Below are positions 49,430 through 58,142 of a DNA stretch of 64,000 nt, piece by piece. The notes under the pieces were generated by a model, which was given only the letters and a program-made list of their open reading frames with translations, was not told the origin of the DNA and did no database searches. How positions within the stretch are numbered: position 1 is the first letter of the stretch; each line of letters opens with the position of its first letter. Position numbers and translations under genes: made by a program. The DNA comes from Bacterioplanes sp965233665 (GTDB taxonomy: Bacteria > Pseudomonadota > Gammaproteobacteria > Pseudomonadales > Oceanobacteraceae): positions 124,001 to 188,000 of the forward strand of contig CBDDTG010000069.1 of NCBI GenBank assembly GCA_965233665.1, in the 5' to 3' direction.

Positions 49430-50332
49430 TCATTGGCGTCCGTTGCTGATTAAGGTACCCACACCTTCGTCTGTAAACAGCTCTAGCATGGTGGAGTGGG
49501 CCACTCGACCATCGATGATGTGTGCACTGGTGACACCAGCGTGCACCGCATCCAGCGCGCAACGAATCTTTGGCAGCATGCCACCGTGAATGGTGCCATC
49601 AGCGATCAGCTCATCGACCTGCTGCGTGGATAGCCCAGTCAGTAATTCGCCTTGCTTGTCGAGCAGTCCAGCGATGTTGGTCAATAGAATCAGCTTTTCA
49701 GCACGCAGTACTTCGGCCACTTTGCCAGCGACCAAGTCGGCATTGATGTTGTAAGAGTGTCCCTGTTCGTCGACGCCAATCGGGGCAATGACGGGAATAA
49801 AGTCGCTGCGTGTCAGCATGTCCAACACTTGGGTGTTGATGCGCGCCACTTCGCCGACGTGGCCGATGTCGATGATTTCTGGCTGCTGCATGTCTGGCGT
49901 ATTTTGCTCAACCTTGAGTTTGCGCGCGTGCAGCAACTGGCCATCTTTACCGGTCAGGCCAATGGCTTTGCCGCCATTTTGATTAATCAGGTTGACGATG
50001 TCTTTATTGACCAAGCCACCCAGCACCATTTCGACCACGTCCATGGTTTCGCTGGTGGTAACGCGCATGCCATTCACGAAGCGGCTTTCGATGTTTAGCT
50101 TGCCCAGCAGTTCACCGATTTGCGGGCCGCCACCATGCACCACGATGGGGTTAATGCCGACCAGCTTGAGCATGACCATATCGCGGGCGAAGGAGTTTTT
50201 CAGTTCCTCGTCGATCATGGCATTGCCGCCATACTTCACTACGATGGTTTTGCCGACAAAGCGTTGCAAATAAGGCAGGGCCTGGCTTAGCACCATGGCG
50301 GTGGTCATCGCGCGTTTACGCGTCAGTGGCAT
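49430..50332 (-). CDS. argB: Acetylglutamate kinase
   Basis: ArgB phosphorylates N-acetylglutamate. The 300-residue protein has TIVVKYGGNAMIDEELKNSFARDMVMLKLVGINPIVVHGGGPQIGELL near residues 30-75, NGMRVTTSETMDVVEMVLGGLVNKDIVNLINQ, the NADLVAGKVAEVLRAEKLILLTN core, and GGMLPKIRCALDAVHAGVTSAHIIDGRV at the end. It has the longer N-terminal helix of arginine-inhibited hexameric enzymes. The ATG at 50332 has AAGGAG seven bases upstream, which decides it over neighbouring in-frame ATGs. The 105-bp gap to algC could hold a promoter. Confidence 0.96.
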   Translation of the reverse strand: MPLTRKRAMTTAMVLSQALPYLQRFVGKTIVVKYGGNAMIDEELKNSFARDMVMLKLVGINPIVVHGGGPQIGELLGKLNIESRFVNGMRVTTSETMDVVEMVLGGLVNKDIVNLINQNGGKAIGLTGKDGQLLHARKLKVEQNTPDMQQPEIIDIGHVGEVARINTQVLDMLTRSDFIPVIAPIGVDEQGHSYNINADLVAGKVAEVLRAEKLILLTNIAGLLDKQGELLTGLSTQQVDELIADGTIHGGMLPKIRCALDAVHAGVTSAHIIDGRVAHSTMLELFTDEGVGTLISNGRQ

Positions 50333-50437
50333 GCGGTCACTCCTTATAAAACCGTTACCGAAACCGGCAAAGTCATGCGGCGGGTCGGCCAGCGCCAACC
50401 TCGAGGTGGCGGCGATTATAGCCTGAAGTGCCGCCGT

Positions 50438-53065
50438 CTAAAACGGCAGCACCAGATCAGGAGCGTAATGGTTCAACGCTTGCTTGATACGTTTTTGAAT
50501 GCGGGCAATGGCTTGTTGGTCATTGCCCGCAAAACGCAGTGACAGAGTCGGAGTGGTATTAGACGCGCGAATCAGGCCCCAGCCGTCTGGAAACTCCAAA
50601 CGCAGGCCGTCTGTGGTGTGCACCCGGGCGTTGTGGGTTAATTCTTCGTCTTGCTGCAGCTGCTCGATCAGCTCGAACTTGGCTTCATCTGTGGTGTTGA
50701 TGTGCAACTCGGGGGTGCTGTCATCTTCAGGTAAGCGCGAGAAGATCATGCTTACCGGAACATTTTGTTGCGATAGCACCTCCAGCAAACGTGCACCGGC
50801 ATACAGGGCATCGTCAAAGCCATACCAGCGCTCACGAATGAAGATGTGACCGCTGAACTCGGCGCCCACAATGGCCTTGCGCTCGTGCATGCGTTTTTTC
50901 ATCAGCGAGTGGCCAGTTTTCCACATGTCTGGGCGACCGCCTGAGCCAATGATGACGCCTGGCAGGTGGCGCGATGATTTCACATCAAAAGTCACATCGC
51001 TGCCTGGGTTGCGCGGCAAGATGTCTTTGGCTAACAACATCAGTAAGCGATCGGGCCAGATGATTTTGCCCTGGTTATCAATCAATACCAGCCGGTCGCC
51101 ATCGCCATCGTAAGCGAGGCCTAAGTCGGCTTTGGCGTCTTGCACCGCCAGTTGAATGGCGGTGAGGTTTTCCGGCACCGTTGGGTCTGGGTGATGGTTA
51201 GGGAAGCGGCCATCGACATCACAGAACAACGGAATGCAATCCAGCCCTAAGCGGCGAATCAGCTGCTCGGCCAGCGGCCCGGCGATGCCGTTGCCGGCAT
51301 CAATCACCACGCGCATATGGCGGTTGATGCTGACGTCGTCTTCGATGCGTTTAAGGTACTGCTCTTCTAATTGTGCCGATTCACGATTACCACGCGGCCC
51401 AGTCGGCAGGTCGTTGCGCACAATGCGATGGTACAAGCCCTGTAATTCTTCTGGCGTCAGCGGTTGCTGATCGACGACGATCTTAAGGCCATTGTATTTG
51501 GCCGGATTGTGACTGCCGGTAATCATCACACCGCAACGGGCGTCGGTTTCGTGGGTGGCAAAATACAGCAAGCCGGTGGGTTGGGCACCGACGACAACCA
51601 CGTTACAGCCGGCATCCAGCGCGCCGCGTTCAAAATGTTCCGCCAAGGCGGGGCTAGACGGGCGACCGTCCCAAGCGAGACAGACCTTATCGAAGCCGCG
51701 CTGTTTCATGTCGACGGCCAATGAGCGGCCAATCCAATAAACGATTTCTTCCGTTAGGTCTTTGCCAACGACACCGCGAATGTCATAAGCGCGGAAGATC
51801 TGCTTGGGCATGATGGGTGGGCTGACCAGGGGTGCCGGTGGCTCGTTGCGGCGTCGTGGCTTGGGTTTGGCGGCCGGTGCCGGGCTTTGGCTAGCCGCTT
51901 TGCTGCCCGCGTCTGGCGCTTCAAACGGGTCGTCATCTTCGTCGATGCTCACTTGTGGCAGCTGACTGCCGTAGTAGCCATCACCGCTGTTGTTAGAAGC
52001 GGCTTTCTGCCCACCCATGCGCGGCTGCTCAAGCGGTACATTCATGCGCTCGCGCTCTGGGGCATCATCGCCATCCGGCGTAGCGATAACGACTTTGCGA
52101 CCACTACCACCTTGGTTGCCCAAACTGAGCTGACGCATCTGCTGGGCGATGTTGTAAAACAGCGCGATGGTGTATGCCGGCGGGTTGTCCTCGCCCAAAC
52201 GAACCATTTCACGCACATGGTTCAGTAGCGCCAGTTGATTGCGCTTTAGCTCACGCTTTTGTAGCCACAGCATGCCCACCAACAACGCCAGCGTCGCCAC
52301 CAACACTATGATCCAAGGCGTGATCAGTGGCATTACGGCGACTTTGGGGCGGTTGCTGGTTGGCAAAAAAGTCAGGTACCAATAGTCGTTGATGGTTTCG
52401 GTCACCGCCTGAGCGTGTCCTTCGCTGCTGCCTGCGCGCAAAATTTCTAAGCCTTGCTCGCTGTTTGGGTTCAGCATTTGGGTAACGATGACTTGGCCAA
52501 CATGGGTGCCGGCGGCGGAGCGAAAGCGCGCTAGCCAATCTGGACCGTACTCGGCCAGCATCACGCCGCGCACGTTGTCGGAACGGTCTTTGATGGGCGA
52601 GGCCCAGTAAAAATTGAGCTGGCCTTTGCGACTGACTGCTTCAACCCGCATGCTGGCACCATTCAAAGTGCGGCTGACCATTTCTTGCACAGCAAAGCCC
52701 AGTTCATCTTGCAGGCCGTGGGCTTCGTGTTTGGGCAATAGCAATAAGCGTTTTACCCCGGGCATAAACTGCTTCAACGTCTCGCGCCAAGCATTGTCTC
52801 CCCGACGCAAAGCATCGAGCGTATTTGGGTGCCGGCTGGCGGCCAGTTGTTGAACCCGAGTCTCTTCCAGCCTTGCTTTAAGCGCTTGCGCCATTTGCTC
52901 GGCCACCGCCGAGGAAAAAGCACGGTCAACGTCGGCTTGGGCAAACAAGTTGATTTGCAGGCCTTGCACCGCCATGCCGACCACCAGAATGAGGATCGCC
53001 AGCCAGGAGCTGATGCGGGTGTAAAACAATAGGGTGCGTTTCGGTGCCTTGGCGTCGCCGCTCAT
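50438..53065 (-). CDS. algC: Phosphomannomutase/phosphoglucomutase AlgC, membrane-anchored long form
   Basis: AlgC interconverts mannose or glucose 6- and 1-phosphates for LPS and exopolysaccharide synthesis. The 875-residue product has two parts. Residues about 1-420 hold two transmembrane helices (WLAILILVVGMAVQGLQ near 18-34 and PWIIVLVATLALLVGMLWL near 248-266) around a putative periplasmic sensor-like domain, then a Pro/Ala-rich linker. The mutase follows: FRAYDIRGVVGKDLTEE near 428, the phosphoserine loop GVMITGSHNPAKYNG near 513, the metal loop AYDGDGDRLVLID near 655, and TDGLRLEFPDGWGLIRASNTTP. This long form is known from pseudomonads and relatives. Order dut-algC-argB is conserved. 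Confidence 0.95.
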   Translation of the reverse strand: MSGDAKAPKRTLLFYTRISSWLAILILVVGMAVQGLQINLFAQADVDRAFSSAVAEQMAQALKARLEETRVQQLAASRHPNTLDALRRGDNAWRETLKQFMPGVKRLLLLPKHEAHGLQDELGFAVQEMVSRTLNGASMRVEAVSRKGQLNFYWASPIKDRSDNVRGVMLAEYGPDWLARFRSAAGTHVGQVIVTQMLNPNSEQGLEILRAGSSEGHAQAVTETINDYWYLTFLPTSNRPKVAVMPLITPWIIVLVATLALLVGMLWLQKRELKRNQLALLNHVREMVRLGEDNPPAYTIALFYNIAQQMRQLSLGNQGGSGRKVVIATPDGDDAPERERMNVPLEQPRMGGQKAASNNSGDGYYGSQLPQVSIDEDDDPFEAPDAGSKAASQSPAPAAKPKPRRRNEPPAPLVSPPIMPKQIFRAYDIRGVVGKDLTEEIVYWIGRSLAVDMKQRGFDKVCLAWDGRPSSPALAEHFERGALDAGCNVVVVGAQPTGLLYFATHETDARCGVMITGSHNPAKYNGLKIVVDQQPLTPEELQGLYHRIVRNDLPTGPRGNRESAQLEEQYLKRIEDDVSINRHMRVVIDAGNGIAGPLAEQLIRRLGLDCIPLFCDVDGRFPNHHPDPTVPENLTAIQLAVQDAKADLGLAYDGDGDRLVLIDNQGKIIWPDRLLMLLAKDILPRNPGSDVTFDVKSSRHLPGVIIGSGGRPDMWKTGHSLMKKRMHERKAIVGAEFSGHIFIRERWYGFDDALYAGARLLEVLSQQNVPVSMIFSRLPEDDSTPELHINTTDEAKFELIEQLQQDEELTHNARVHTTDGLRLEFPDGWGLIRASNTTPTLSLRFAGNDQQAIARIQKRIKQALNHYAPDLVLPF

Positions 53066-53210
53066 GCCTGGGTTCCTTCCGATCTGTCGAAGTTTTGGCC
53101 AATTGGCCGGAAATGCGCAGGGCTCTGCTGTTGCAGTGACAGGTGACAGCGGCCCTAGTTAGGCCGCTGTGCAAAAAGCAGAATCTCCGTCTGCCTCAGT
53201 GTAGCGGCTG

Positions 53211-53681
53211 TTAGGAGCGACCGGAATGGCCAAAGCCCCCTGCGCCACGTTCGGTGGCCGTGAACTCTTCCACAATTTCAAACTTTGCTTGTACAACGGG
53301 CACTAAAACCAGCTGCGCCATGCGTTCGCCGACGTTAATGGTGAAGGCGCTGTCGCCACGATTCCAGCAGCTGACCATCAGCTCACCTTGGTAATCTGAG
53401 TCGATTAAGCCAACCAGGTTGCCCAGCACGATGCCGTGCTTATGGCCTAAGCCTGAGCGCGGCAAAATCATGGCAGCCAGGCCGGGATCTTCAATGTAGA
53501 TGCTCAACCCGGTAGGAATAAGCTGAGTTTCGCCTGGGTGCAGGGTTAAGGCGCTATCGAGGCAAGCGCGTAAATCAAGGCCTGCTGAGCCCGTGGTGGC
53601 GTACTCCGGCATGGCGATGGCATCGCCGATGCGTGGGTCAAGAATGCGAACCTGAAGGGGGAAAGCGTTAGAGTCTGTCAT
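53211..53681 (-). CDS. dut: Deoxyuridine 5'-triphosphate nucleotidohydrolase
   Basis: Dut removes dUTP and supplies dUMP for ThyA. The 156-residue trimeric enzyme has PEYATTGSAGLDLRA (motif 1), PRSGLGHKHGIVLGNLVGLIDSDYQGEL (motifs 2-3), and the C-terminal flexible motif 5 ERGAGGFGHSGR. The ATG at 53681 overlaps the coaBC stop by one base (TGATG); a TTG codon one position upstream is unlikely to be the start. It is translationally coupled to coaBC. Confidence 0.97.
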   Translation of the reverse strand: MTDSNAFPLQVRILDPRIGDAIAMPEYATTGSAGLDLRACLDSALTLHPGETQLIPTGLSIYIEDPGLAAMILPRSGLGHKHGIVLGNLVGLIDSDYQGELMVSCWNRGDSAFTINVGERMAQLVLVPVVQAKFEIVEEFTATERGAGGFGHSGRS

Positions 53682-54904
53682 CAATCTGCCTGTGGTTGAG
53701 TTGCGGTAAAGCGTTCCGCAATGATTTGAATCAGTTGGCGTGCCAGGAGCTGTTTGCTGACCTGGGGCAGGTGTTGCTCACCGTTGGGCCAATACACGCT
53801 GACGGCGTTGTCGTCGCTGTTAAAGCCAATGTTGGTTTGGGAAACGTCGTTGGCGACGATCATGTCGAGCCTTTTGCGCTGGAGCTTGCCTTGCGCATGC
53901 TCGCCTAAGTGCTGGGTTTCCGCGGCAAAGCCGACACAGAAAGGCCGCTTCTCAAGGTTGGCGACTGTGGCGACAATGTCTGGGTTTTTGCTCAGCGTCA
54001 GCGTCATTTGCTCGCCTGACTTTTTGATTTTTTGTTCGGCAACGCTGGCGGGGCGGTAGTCTGCAACGGCGGCGGCGGCGATGAAGATATCACTGCTCGC
54101 AGCTTGGGTTGTGGCGGCTTGAAGCATGTCCTCACAGCTAACGACATCCAGGCGCTGACAACGCTCGGGCGTTGCCAATGCAACTGGGCCTGCAATCAAA
54201 GTCACCTGTGCGCCCGCTTCAGCCGCGGCAGCGGCCAGAGCAAAGCCCATTTTGCCGGAGCTGTGATTGCTGATGTAACGCACAGGATCGATGGCTTCAC
54301 GGGTGGGGCCGGCGGTAATCACCACGCGCTTACCACTGAGGGCGCCGGTATCAAACTGCTCAGCCAATAAGTGTGCAATGACTTCCGGTTCTAGCATGCG
54401 TCCAGGGCCAACGTCGCCGCAGGCTTGCTGACCGGCGTCTGGGCCCAAAATACGCAGCTGCTCACCGCGCAATCGCTGCAGCTGTTGCAGATTGTCTTGT
54501 GTGGCAGGATTGCGCCACATGGCTTGGTTCATGGCCGGTGCCAGCGTCAGTGGTGCATCGCTGGCGAGGCAAATGGTGGTCAGCAAATCATCGCCCAAGC
54601 CTTGTGCCAGTCGGGCGATTAAATTGGCTGAGGCGGGGGCTACTAAAATGGCATCGGCCCACTTTGCCAGCTCAATATGACCCATGCCGGCTTCTGCGGC
54701 CGGATCCAACAAGGTGTGATGCACCGGGTTGCCCGACAAGGCCTGCAAGGTGAGCGGCGTAATAAACTCTTTGGCGCCATCGGTCATCACCACGCGTACA
54801 TCGGCACCGGCTTTTTTTAGAAACCGCACCAGCTCGGCCGATTTGTACGCAGCGATGCCGCCGCTGATGCCCAGCACAATGCGTTTGTTACAGAGTTGTT
54901 GCAT
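53681..54904 (-). CDS. coaBC: Bifunctional phosphopantothenoylcysteine decarboxylase/synthetase CoaBC
   Basis: CoaBC performs two steps of coenzyme A synthesis. The 407-residue protein has an N-terminal flavodoxin-like CoaC domain (RIVLGISGGIAAYKSAELVRFLKKAGADVRVVMT, GMGHIELAKWADAILVAPASANLIARLAQGLGDDLLTTICLAS, LAPAMNQAMWRNPATQDNL, with the catalytic Cys in GDAGQQACGDVGPGRMLEP-like DAGQQACGDVGPGRM near 160). A CoaB domain follows (VVITAGPTREAIDPVRYISNHSSGKMG near 190 and ADYRP). I use the ATG at 54904 by homology; the frame is open back to 55189 through the divergent radC start. Confidence 0.95.
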   Translation of the reverse strand: MQQLCNKRIVLGISGGIAAYKSAELVRFLKKAGADVRVVMTDGAKEFITPLTLQALSGNPVHHTLLDPAAEAGMGHIELAKWADAILVAPASANLIARLAQGLGDDLLTTICLASDAPLTLAPAMNQAMWRNPATQDNLQQLQRLRGEQLRILGPDAGQQACGDVGPGRMLEPEVIAHLLAEQFDTGALSGKRVVITAGPTREAIDPVRYISNHSSGKMGFALAAAAAEAGAQVTLIAGPVALATPERCQRLDVVSCEDMLQAATTQAASSDIFIAAAAVADYRPASVAEQKIKKSGEQMTLTLSKNPDIVATVANLEKRPFCVGFAAETQHLGEHAQGKLQRKRLDMIVANDVSQTNIGFNSDDNAVSVYWPNGEQHLPQVSKQLLARQLIQIIAERFTATQPQAD

Positions 54905-55011
54905 GCTGTTGAACCGCTGACTAAATTTTGCCGCAGTATATCTTACCCATGCGCCCTCACAAGGCGCCTTCCTGAGGTGAGCAAAACCTGAGATCGACAC
55001 AAGGAGTGTGT

Positions 55012-55686
55012 ATGGCGATTCGAGACTGGCCTGCGGCTGAGCGGCCACGGGAAAAACTGCTAGAGCAAGGCCCCCGGGCGTTGTCGGATGCGGAACTGCT
55101 GGCGATTTTTTTACGCACCGGCGTGGCTGGCAAGAGTGCAGTGGATCTAGCACGGGAGCTGTTGCAGCACTTTGGCGGGTTAAGGCCATTGCTGACCGCC
55201 AATCGCCAACAGTTTTGCCAGCCGTTGGGGCTGGGTGATGCCAAGTACGCGCAGCTGCAAGCGGTATTGGAAATGAGCCGGCGCCATCTTGCCGAACAGC
55301 TACAGCGTGGCGATGCCCTAACCAGCCCTGAGCTAACCAAACAGTATCTGAGTGCCTGTTTGCGCGATTACGGCCATGAGGTGTTTGCCATTCTGCTGCT
55401 CGACAACCAGCATCGGGTCATTCGCTTGGAAGAGTTGTTTCGCGGCACCCTGGATAGCGCGGCGGTTTACCCGCGTGAGGTGGTCAAACTGGCATTGGCG
55501 CATCAGGCGGCGGCGGTCATTCTGGCGCACAATCATCCGTCGGGCGTGGCCGAGCCCAGTGCCTCTGATCGCGCCATTACCGAGCGCTTGCAGCAGGCGC
55601 TGGGGCTAATGGACATTCGTGTGCTCGATCACTTGGTGGTGGGCGATGGGGTAGCGGTGTCCTTCGCGGAGCGCGGTTGGCTGTAG
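55012..55686 (+). CDS. radC: RadC family JAB-domain protein
   Basis: The 224-residue protein has an N-terminal helix-hairpin region (WPAAERPREKLLEQGPRALSDAELLAIFLRTGVAGKSAVDLAREL) and a C-terminal JAMM metalloprotease-like domain with the complete motif AVILAHNHPSGVAEPSASD near residue 172. Its role is unclear; the older link to DNA repair is not supported. AAGGAG precedes the ATG at 55012 (an in-frame ATG two codons earlier is less well placed). It is divergent from coaBC and upstream of rpmB, the normal order. Confidence 0.95.
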   Translation: MAIRDWPAAERPREKLLEQGPRALSDAELLAIFLRTGVAGKSAVDLARELLQHFGGLRPLLTANRQQFCQPLGLGDAKYAQLQAVLEMSRRHLAEQLQRGDALTSPELTKQYLSACLRDYGHEVFAILLLDNQHRVIRLEELFRGTLDSAAVYPREVVKLALAHQAAAVILAHNHPSGVAEPSASDRAITERLQQALGLMDIRVLDHLVVGDGVAVSFAERGWL

Positions 55687-55731
55687 GATTGCGAACTGCT
55701 GCTGCCTTTCGTACAAAAAACAACCTTTCTC

Positions 55732-55760
55732 TTGCGGGGGCTGGCTGCTTTTGGTATAAA
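55732..55760 (+). promoter_or_regulatory. Promoter of rpmB-rpmG
   Basis: TTGCGG (55732-55737), a 17-bp spacer and TATAAA (55755-55760) with TGG just before it (an extended -10) form a good sigma-70 promoter after radC. The predicted leader before rpmB is about 105 nt and contains a small GTCG-TTTT-CGAC hairpin near 55794-55805. Confidence 0.6.
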
Positions 55761-55873
55761 GCGCAACTCTTTTCAGCCAGGGCACCTGACGCTGTCGTTT
55801 TCGACGGTTTAGCCCACGGTTGGTAACGAATTTTTCACATTGTTCGATACAGATAAAATCGGGGCGAAGATCC

Positions 55874-56110
55874 ATGTCTAAGGTTTGTCAGGTTACAGGT
55901 AAAAGCCCTGTAACAGGGAATAACGTTTCCCACTCTAACATCAAAACCAAGCGCCGTTTTCTGCCAAACCTGCAATACCATCGTTTTTGGGTAGAAAGCG
56001 AAAAGCGTTTCGTACGTCTGCGCGTTACTACCAAAGGTATGCGCATCATCGATAAGAAAGGTATCGATGCTGTTCTGGCTGAAATCCGCGCACGCGGCGA
56101 GAAAGTTTAA
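55874..56110 (+). CDS. rpmB: 50S ribosomal protein L28
   Basis: The 78-residue protein MSKVCQVTGKSPVTGNNVSHSNIKTKRRFLPNLQYHRFWVESEKRFVRLRVTTKGMRIIDKKGI is unmistakable L28. Only one Cys is present at the N-terminal CQ position, so this is the zinc-free form. It is 11 bp upstream of rpmG and preceded by a strong promoter and a leader of about 100 nt. Confidence 0.98.
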   Translation: MSKVCQVTGKSPVTGNNVSHSNIKTKRRFLPNLQYHRFWVESEKRFVRLRVTTKGMRIIDKKGIDAVLAEIRARGEKV

Positions 56111-56121
56111 GGAGACTCGTT

Positions 56122-56280
56122 ATGCCACGCGATAAGATTCGTCTGGTTTCAAGTGCCGGTACCGGTCACTTCTACACCACAGACAAAAACAAGCGCACCA
56201 TGCCTGAGAAAATGGAGATCAAAAAATTTGATCCTGTTGTTCGCAAGCACGTGATGTACAAAGAAGCGAAAATCAAATAA
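56122..56280 (+). CDS. rpmG: 50S ribosomal protein L33
   Basis: The 52-residue product starts MPRDKIRLVSSAGTGHFYTT and continues with KNKRTMPEKMEIKKFDPVVRKHVMYKEAKIK, which is L33 without zinc-binding cysteines. AAGGAGA lies directly upstream, partly overlapping the rpmB stop region. A strong terminator follows. Confidence 0.98.
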   Translation: MPRDKIRLVSSAGTGHFYTTDKNKRTMPEKMEIKKFDPVVRKHVMYKEAKIK

Positions 56281-56301
56281 GTTTCTTTGTGGCTTGAAAA
56301 G

Positions 56302-56325
56302 AACCCGGCAACGCCGGGTTTTTTT
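56302..56325 (+). terminator. Rho-independent terminator of rpmB-rpmG
   Basis: AACCCGGC (56302-56309) and GCCGGGTT (56313-56320) form an 8-bp stem around a 3-nt loop, followed by a T run to 56325. It lies 21 bp after the rpmG stop. Confidence 0.92.
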
Positions 56326-56354
56326 ATGTCTGTCGTTTGTGTTTAGGAGAGTGC

Positions 56355-57173
56355 ATGCCGGAGTTACCCGAGGTAGAAACCACCAAACGCGGCATCGAGC
56401 CGTGGCTGAAAGGTGCCACCATTGAGCACGTCGTGGTGCGACAGCCACAGCTGCGCTGGCCAGTGGTTGACGAAATTCAACAGCTGCAAGGCCAAGTGAT
56501 ACAGAGCTTACAACGTCGAGCCAAATACATTTTGGTCGCAACCGACGCGGGCACCGCGATCTGGCATTTGGGCATGTCGGGCTCTTTACGGCTGGTGGAG
56601 CCGAACGAAGATGCTCGTCTGCACGACCACATTGATTGGCAGTTGAGCAATGGCAAAATTTTGCGCTATCACGACCCGCGCCGCTTTGGTGCACTGCTGT
56701 GGTTGCCGGCAGGTCAGGCCTGGCAAGACAGTGAGTATTTAGCACACCTTGGGCCCGAGCCATTAAGTGATGCCTTCGACGGCGACTATTTGTATCAGCG
56801 TTCGCGTGGCAAAAAACAGGCGGTCAAAACCTTTGTGATGGATGGCAAGGTCGTGGTCGGGGCGGGCAATATTTATGCAAATGAGGCGCTATTTTTAGCT
56901 GGAATTCGCCCAACGACAGCCGCTGGCCGAATCAGTCGAGTGCGTTACCAGCGTTTGGCCGAGCACATTAAGCAGGTGTTGGCGGCCGCCATTGAGCAAG
57001 GCGGCACCACCTTGCGCGACTTCGTCGGTGGTGACGGTCAGCCCGGCTATTTTGCGCAACAGTTGTATGTTTATGGTCGTGGCGGTAAGCCTTGTCGCCA
57101 ATGCAGCCAGACATTAACGGAAATACGTTTGGGTCAGCGCAGTACTGTCTACTGCCAGAGTTGCCAGCGTTGA
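56355..57173 (+). CDS. mutM: Formamidopyrimidine-DNA glycosylase (8-oxoguanine repair)
   Basis: MutM removes oxidised purines. The start PELPEVETTKRGIEPWL carries the catalytic Pro2 and Glu3 after removal of Met, and AKYILVATDAG supplies the lysine near residue 57. The helix-two-turn-helix has VVGAGNIYANEALFLAGI near 165, and a zinc finger ends the chain (CRQCSQTLTEIRLGQRSTVYCQSCQ). The 272-residue length is normal. AGGAGA precedes the ATG at 56355. Confidence 0.97.
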   Translation: MPELPEVETTKRGIEPWLKGATIEHVVVRQPQLRWPVVDEIQQLQGQVIQSLQRRAKYILVATDAGTAIWHLGMSGSLRLVEPNEDARLHDHIDWQLSNGKILRYHDPRRFGALLWLPAGQAWQDSEYLAHLGPEPLSDAFDGDYLYQRSRGKKQAVKTFVMDGKVVVGAGNIYANEALFLAGIRPTTAAGRISRVRYQRLAEHIKQVLAAAIEQGGTTLRDFVGGDGQPGYFAQQLYVYGRGGKPCRQCSQTLTEIRLGQRSTVYCQSCQR

Positions 57174-57262
57174 TCTGCTTCACACTGGCGCGCATGCGTC
57201 GTGACGCTCTGCACAGGTACTGCTATAGTCCCTGCTATTCTGCTTACTTGAGAGGAATGGCA

Positions 57263-58087
57263 ATGCAAGTGATGGCGGCCTTAAGGAAATCCGGAACATT
57301 GGCAGCGGCACTGACGCTGGCAACGCTGAGCACATCGGTCTCGGCCAATCAGATTGAAGAAACCCCAAGCGCGGGTGCCATCGTTGCTGATGCTGCCTTT
57401 GCTCGCCCGATGTACATTATTTTGTCGCAGGCAGGTGCATTGGTATACGGCGCTACCTTGCCGTTGACCTTGCTTACCAACTCAGCCGATGAAGTTGCCG
57501 AAGCACTGGTGGTCACGCCATTGCAACAAGGCTTTTTGCGTTGCTTGGGTTGTCGCAAGATCAACACCGAAGTGTCACGCATGGAAGAAGGCAACGGTAA
57601 AACCATTCAGCACTTTGTACAGCTGAATGCGGGTTACAACATGTTTAAGGACAAGAGCCTGGATGAGAGCGACGGCGCTGTCGGTGGTGGCCTCGCCATT
57701 GGTACGCACTTTCGTTTAAGTGATACCAGCCGTTTCGATGTGATGTTGGGCGCTCGCTATTTGGGCACGCCTAAGTATGAAGACTTTAACGTCGAAGATC
57801 AGGTGCTGTCTTATCAAATCACCAGCCGCTTTGGTCGCGAGATCTTTGATGGTGTCGACATCATGGGCAAACTGGGCCTGCACAAGTGGCAAGCCAACTG
57901 GGAAAACACCGAGAGCGGTGCAGATGGCAGCTCGGGTAGCAACGGTTTGCTGTACGGCCTTGGCTTTGACTTCCGTATGTCAGACGCCATGCGTACCGGC
58001 ATCGAATATACCCGTTACACACTGGAAGACGGTGGCTACGAAGTGGATGTCGATACCATCGACTTTACTGCTTCGCTGATGTTCTAA
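57263..58087 (+). CDS. Outer-membrane beta-barrel protein of unknown function
   Basis: The 274-residue protein has a signal peptide (MQVMAALRKSGTLAAALTLATLSTSVSA). A mid-region of about 70 residues includes a stretch FARPMYIILSQAGALVYGATLPLTLLTNSADEVAEALVVTPLQQGFLRCLGC, then an eight-strand-like barrel (FVQLNAGYNMFKDKS, GLAIGTHFRLSDTSRFDVMLGARYLG) ending in F. The two Cys near residue 95 are unusual for a barrel protein. AGAGGA six bases before the ATG at 57263 decides the start over the ATG at 57257. Family unknown. Confidence 0.75.
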   Translation: MQVMAALRKSGTLAAALTLATLSTSVSANQIEETPSAGAIVADAAFARPMYIILSQAGALVYGATLPLTLLTNSADEVAEALVVTPLQQGFLRCLGCRKINTEVSRMEEGNGKTIQHFVQLNAGYNMFKDKSLDESDGAVGGGLAIGTHFRLSDTSRFDVMLGARYLGTPKYEDFNVEDQVLSYQITSRFGREIFDGVDIMGKLGLHKWQANWENTESGADGSSGSNGLLYGLGFDFRMSDAMRTGIEYTRYTLEDGGYEVDVDTIDFTASLMF

Positions 58088-58102
58088 GCTCAGCTTTGAG
58101 TC

Positions 58103-58130
58103 AAAAAAGGCAGCCTTGGCTGCCTTTTTT
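58103..58130 (+). terminator. Rho-independent terminator after the outer-membrane protein gene
   Basis: GGCAGCC and GGCTGCC form a stem around TT, flanked by six A on one side and a run of six T on the other, so it can act in both directions, also for the convergent ggt gene. Confidence 0.9.
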
Positions 58131-58142
58131 ATTGTCTGCAAT

